Below are positions 5,441 to 7,640 of a stretch of 7,640 nt of DNA, piece after piece. The position numbers and the translations under genes were made by a program. Below the pieces are notes generated by a model. That model worked only from the letters and a program-made list of their open reading frames with translations, made no database searches and had not been told where the DNA came from. Location: assembly GCA_050116155.1 (NCBI GenBank), contig JASFPE010000285.1, forward strand, positions 1 to 7,640, in the 5' to 3' direction. Positions within the stretch are counted from its first letter, which is position 1; each line of letters begins with the position of its first letter. Source of the DNA: G020353355 sp050116155 (GTDB lineage: Bacteria > Desulfobacterota > Desulfobacteria > Desulfobacterales > JAHEIW01).

Positions 5441-5922
5441 AAAGATGTGGAATTCCTTTTAAAAAAATTGCTGTACCGATGTTTGTTTTGATATTCCTGC
5501 CGTTCTTGATCCCATCGGCATCGGCGGTCGAGATCCTGGGTATGAAATTCGGAAAGCTTCAACGAGACGCTGAGGTCTCCCAAATTTTTGAAACATATCA
5601 AATTCTTCCCAACCATAAGTATTATATCAGCGCCTGGGGAAATATCCCCTATGCGATCATCGGAATCCATAAAAACTATACCCTACGTGAAGAATTGTGG
5701 AAGCAAGTCAACCCCACTCCCCAACTGCTGAGAAGTTGGGTGTTTCAAATGGAGCCGATATATGGATACCCACCTTATGGATCAATTATTTTGGACCATA
5801 AGGGTAACCGCCTGGGAGTGTGGTATTCCAGCAAGCAGTGGACAACCGTAATCATAGAAGAAAACAATGGTGTTGCGGTATTCACACCGGAGCCTCCTGG
5901 CTTTCGAGGTAGTGTCAGATAA
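5437..5922 (+). CDS. Small secreted (periplasmic) protein of unknown function
   Basis: 161-aa protein. Residues 1-30 are a Sec signal peptide: basic MKRCGIPFKK, a hydrophobic core (11-25), and an ASA cleavage motif at 28-30, leaving a mature protein of about 131 aa. No lipobox cysteine follows, so it is probably soluble in the periplasm. The mature part is rich in Tyr, Trp, Pro and Ile. PNHKYYISAWGNIPYAIIGI (58-77) followed by HKNYTL (78-83), ELWKQV (86-91) and GSIILDHKGNRLGVWYSS (115-132) gives a beta-rich pattern. I have an impression of similar small secreted proteins in deltaproteobacteria but cannot name a family. The start is supported by GGAGGG (5425-5430) 6 nt upstream of ATG. The next gene begins 20 nt after the stop, so the two are probably cotranscribed. 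No catalytic or metal-binding motif was recognised. Confidence 0.85.
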   Translation: MKRCGIPFKKIAVPMFVLIFLPFLIPSASAVEILGMKFGKLQRDAEVSQIFETYQILPNHKYYISAWGNIPYAIIGIHKNYTLREELWKQVNPTPQLLRSWVFQMEPIYGYPPYGSIILDHKGNRLGVWYSSKQWTTVIIEENNGVAVFTPEPPGFRGSVR

Positions 5923-5942
5923 GTCATCAAGGTCCGAATTTT

Positions 5943-6914
5943 GTGAAATTTAAGAAAAAAACAGGCATTGATGCTCGCTACCGCTCATTGTTACAGAAGG
6001 CGGTACGTCGAGGGCACGTCGAACTTATTTATACGGTCAGTGCTTTGCTCAAAAGTTTAGGCCTAAAAGAAAGGAACTGGTTTACATCCCGCGCGGCCAT
6101 CATAGCCTTTGAGGAGTGTTGGCCTTTGGGGGCACACTTGAAATTCAATAAAAAATTCCACAGCAAAGTAGCGGCATTAATCAAGGTGGCCCAATCCACA
6201 AAAGCAAGAGATGCTACCGGGCTCGGATATCTGGCGTTTGCCTTATACGATCGTGAACGATCCGTTCTAAACGGAAGCCAGGATGATACGCACGTCAAGA
6301 TCGTGGCACATGCCATTGCGCGACCGAAGGATTTCTGGAAATGGATAGACTCTCAAAAATCGACCGGTCAACAGGCCGACTTGATCAAAAATGCTATAAA
6401 ATACAGAAATGCCGGATCTCCACAGGACTGTGCCGTATTGCAAGCCGCGTCTTATCTGGCGGTTGCAGATGAATGGCCACCCATAAAATTGGAGAAATTA
6501 ACCGAACAGCATTTTCCGTTTTGGGTGGCTTTTGATAGCCACACCGCGGAAGGCAACCGGGTATTTCGAGATATTGCCAGGGATTTACATATTCCGCTGC
6601 CTCAATTAGAATGGACCAGCTTTTATTTTGAAGGTGCAAAAACCAACGCCGAAACTGAATCAAAATGGTGGCAGAAACATTGCCAGTGGCATTTCCACAA
6701 AATAGGCCTGCCGGTTGAAGAAGCCCATCTGCTGTGGGAACCAGCCAAACCCCAGATAATGGAAGCCCTGCAAGAGGAGAGTCGGAACTTGCAGGGCGCA
6801 TTGTACCAATGGAAACTCAACCATCTCGAAGCGGTGGATGCACTGAAAAAGCAAGTCGAAATTTTCAACAGGCATATTGATGAGGTCCAGACAGATCAAT
6901 TGGATTTATTTTGA
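5943..6914 (+). CDS. Unnamed protein ending in a beta-clamp-binding motif; possible RarA/MgsA C-domain relative
   Basis: 323-aa cytosolic protein with no signal peptide, membrane segment or nucleotide-binding P-loop. It ends exactly in QLDLF (319-323), a full match to the QL[S/D]LF pentapeptide by which bacterial polymerases and repair proteins bind the sliding clamp. The N-terminal part is helical with YRSLLQKAVRRGHVELIYTV (13-32) and RAAIIAFEECWPLGA (50-64). LQAASYLAVAD (166-176) follows, resembling the LAQAxxYLAxA segment of the RarA/MgsA C-terminal domain. FWVAFDSHTAEGNRVFRDIA (193-212) and FYFEGA (227-232) form a further conserved-looking block, and the C-terminal 60 residues look helical or coiled. 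A clamp-associated replication or repair role is therefore inferred, not shown. The start is GTG at 5943 with AAGG (5929-5932) 10 nt upstream. It lies 20 nt after the secreted-protein gene and 36 nt before the methyltransferase gene. Confidence 0.85.
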   Translation: MKFKKKTGIDARYRSLLQKAVRRGHVELIYTVSALLKSLGLKERNWFTSRAAIIAFEECWPLGAHLKFNKKFHSKVAALIKVAQSTKARDATGLGYLAFALYDRERSVLNGSQDDTHVKIVAHAIARPKDFWKWIDSQKSTGQQADLIKNAIKYRNAGSPQDCAVLQAASYLAVADEWPPIKLEKLTEQHFPFWVAFDSHTAEGNRVFRDIARDLHIPLPQLEWTSFYFEGAKTNAETESKWWQKHCQWHFHKIGLPVEEAHLLWEPAKPQIMEALQEESRNLQGALYQWKLNHLEAVDALKKQVEIFNRHIDEVQTDQLDLF

Positions 6915-6950
6915 CCGAATATACCGCGTCTATTTTTAGGGAGGCCACAA

Positions 6951-7565
6951 ATGTCAGGAATGGTTGATAATCCCGAAACCTATTTCAGCAAGCAGGTTCC
7001 GGCTAGGGATTCGTTGCTGATCAAGCTAGAAGAAGAAGCACGGAACGAAAACATACCTATAGTGGGCCCGGTTGTTGGACAATTGCTGTTTCTGCTGGCT
7101 TGCATAACCCAGGCGAAACGAATTTTAGAGCTGGGCACGGCAACCGGATACTCCGCTATTTTTCTGGCCAGGGCCTGCAAAACCTTCGACGGCAAAGTGG
7201 TTACGCTTGAAAATGACCAAGAGATGGCGGCCAGAGCTCAACAAAATTTTCAAAAAGCAGGCCTGGAAAAACATGTCGAGATTCGATTTGGCGATGCAAT
7301 GGCAGAACTGTCCAGATCAACGGATGAATACGATTTCATTTTCATGGACATTGAAAAAAAAGATTATATCCGCGCACTGCCCTATTGTGAAAACCTGTTA
7401 AAAACCGGCGGATTGCTATTTGCCGACAACATCGGTTTCAAGGACGCCGATCCGTTCAATCAAACCATCGCTAATAGCAAACAGTGGAGATCGGTTTCTT
7501 TTTTTGCCTATTTACCTTTCCATTCTCCGGAACATGATGGATTGTGTTTGGCGATGCGACGATAA
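6951..7565 (+). CDS. Class I O-methyltransferase (Methyltransf_3, COMT/CCoAOMT-like)
   Basis: 204-aa cytosolic SAM-dependent enzyme of the metal-dependent O-methyltransferase family, which methylates catechol-type hydroxyls in characterised members (bacterial YrrM-like proteins have few defined substrates; some modify tRNA hydroxyuridine, as TrmR/TrmO-type enzymes do). Motif I is ILELGTATGYSAI (58-70). VVTLEND (83-89) supplies the ribose-binding acid. FGDAM (113-117) is the adenine side. FMDIEKKDY (131-139) and ADN (158-160) supply the metal-ligand trio expected from COMT, here Asp133, Asp159 and Asn160. The C-terminal HDGLCLAMRR (195-204) is the family's usual DGL-x-x-A ending. AGGGAGG (6938-6944) 6 nt before ATG gives a strong start. 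It is the third gene of the apparent 5437-7565 unit. The substrate cannot be told from sequence. Confidence 0.92.
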   Translation: MSGMVDNPETYFSKQVPARDSLLIKLEEEARNENIPIVGPVVGQLLFLLACITQAKRILELGTATGYSAIFLARACKTFDGKVVTLENDQEMAARAQQNFQKAGLEKHVEIRFGDAMAELSRSTDEYDFIFMDIEKKDYIRALPYCENLLKTGGLLFADNIGFKDADPFNQTIANSKQWRSVSFFAYLPFHSPEHDGLCLAMRR

Positions 7566-7570
7566 CCAGC

Positions 7571-7596
7571 TTGACAATTCGAGAGCCGGATGTCAA
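7571..7596. repeat. Short dyad after the O-methyltransferase gene
   Basis: TTGACA (7571-7576) and TGTCAA (7591-7596) are exact 6-bp inverted repeats around 14 nt. There is no U-tract, so it is not a terminator. TTGACA could instead be read as a -35 element, but no -10 follows at the right distance. Weak evidence. Confidence 0.2.
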
Positions 7597-7605
7597 TTAG
7601 AAGCC

Positions 7606-7640
7606 ATGAATAATCCTGGTATCCAAATCAGCGAGCTGCC
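7606..7640 (+). CDS. Possible start of a further plus-strand gene, cut by the window end
   Basis: ATG at 7606 opens a frame with no stop to the window edge, reading MNNPGIQISELP. Only 11 full codons are present and no strong Shine-Dalgarno precedes it (AGAAG at 7599-7603 is close to the start). The frame is also open upstream through the end of the methyltransferase gene, so the true start is not certain. No product can be assigned. Confidence 0.3.
   Translation, partial: MNNPGIQISEL

Noticed and set aside
6394..6801. Minus-strand open frames within the 323-aa protein gene
   Set aside because: They are antisense to a frame with a natural start, operon spacing and a meaningful C-terminal motif; their translations look like random sequence.
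1..7640. CRISPR array, tRNA, rRNA or insertion sequence
   Set aside because: No regularly spaced direct repeats, cloverleaf-like segments, rRNA signatures or transposase frames were found on reading either strand.

Overview
The window looks like chromosomal DNA of a Gram-negative anaerobe, most likely Desulfobacterota (a Desulfobacterales-type 'deltaproteobacterium'). This is inferred from the moderate GC content, the Tat-exported solute-binding protein, the Rrf2 regulator with an Fe-S-type cysteine cluster, and an intergenic cluster of GCCCGTTA-like repeats. No rRNA, tRNA, CRISPR array, transposase or phage gene was seen.

Layout. The left third reads on the minus strand. It holds a Tat-exported family 5 (peptide/nickel-type) solute-binding protein (85-1737) closed by a Rho-independent terminator (37-61), then about 480 bp of AT-rich non-coding DNA with a perfect 16-bp palindrome (2041-2056), then a small class I SAM methyltransferase (2220-2762). 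From about 2960 all recognised genes are on the plus strand: a VUT/YhhQ-type queuosine-precursor transporter (2965-3627), a GCCCGTTA repeat cluster forming a long imperfect hairpin (3618-3697), a J-domain co-chaperone with one C-terminal substrate-binding domain (3734-4537), an upstream region rich in dyads (4546-4666), and an Rrf2-family regulator (4699-5178).

The right third looks like one transcription unit. A good sigma70-like promoter (5277-5305) precedes a leader with two tiny overlapping ORFs. These lead into a small secreted protein of unknown function (5437-5922), an unnamed 323-aa protein ending exactly in the beta-clamp-binding pentapeptide QLDLF (5943-6914), and an O-methyltransferase (6951-7565). 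A possible next gene begins at 7606 and runs off the window.

Most notable points. (1) The solute-binding protein appears circularly permuted: the segment that normally ends family 5 binding proteins sits directly after the signal peptide, and the normal N-terminal part follows it. (2) The 323-aa protein has a terminal sliding-clamp motif plus segments that resemble, to my eye, the C-terminal domain of RarA/MgsA clamp-loader-like ATPases, but has no ATPase module. It may be an undescribed replication- or repair-associated factor. Both are readings by eye and need profile or structure searches.
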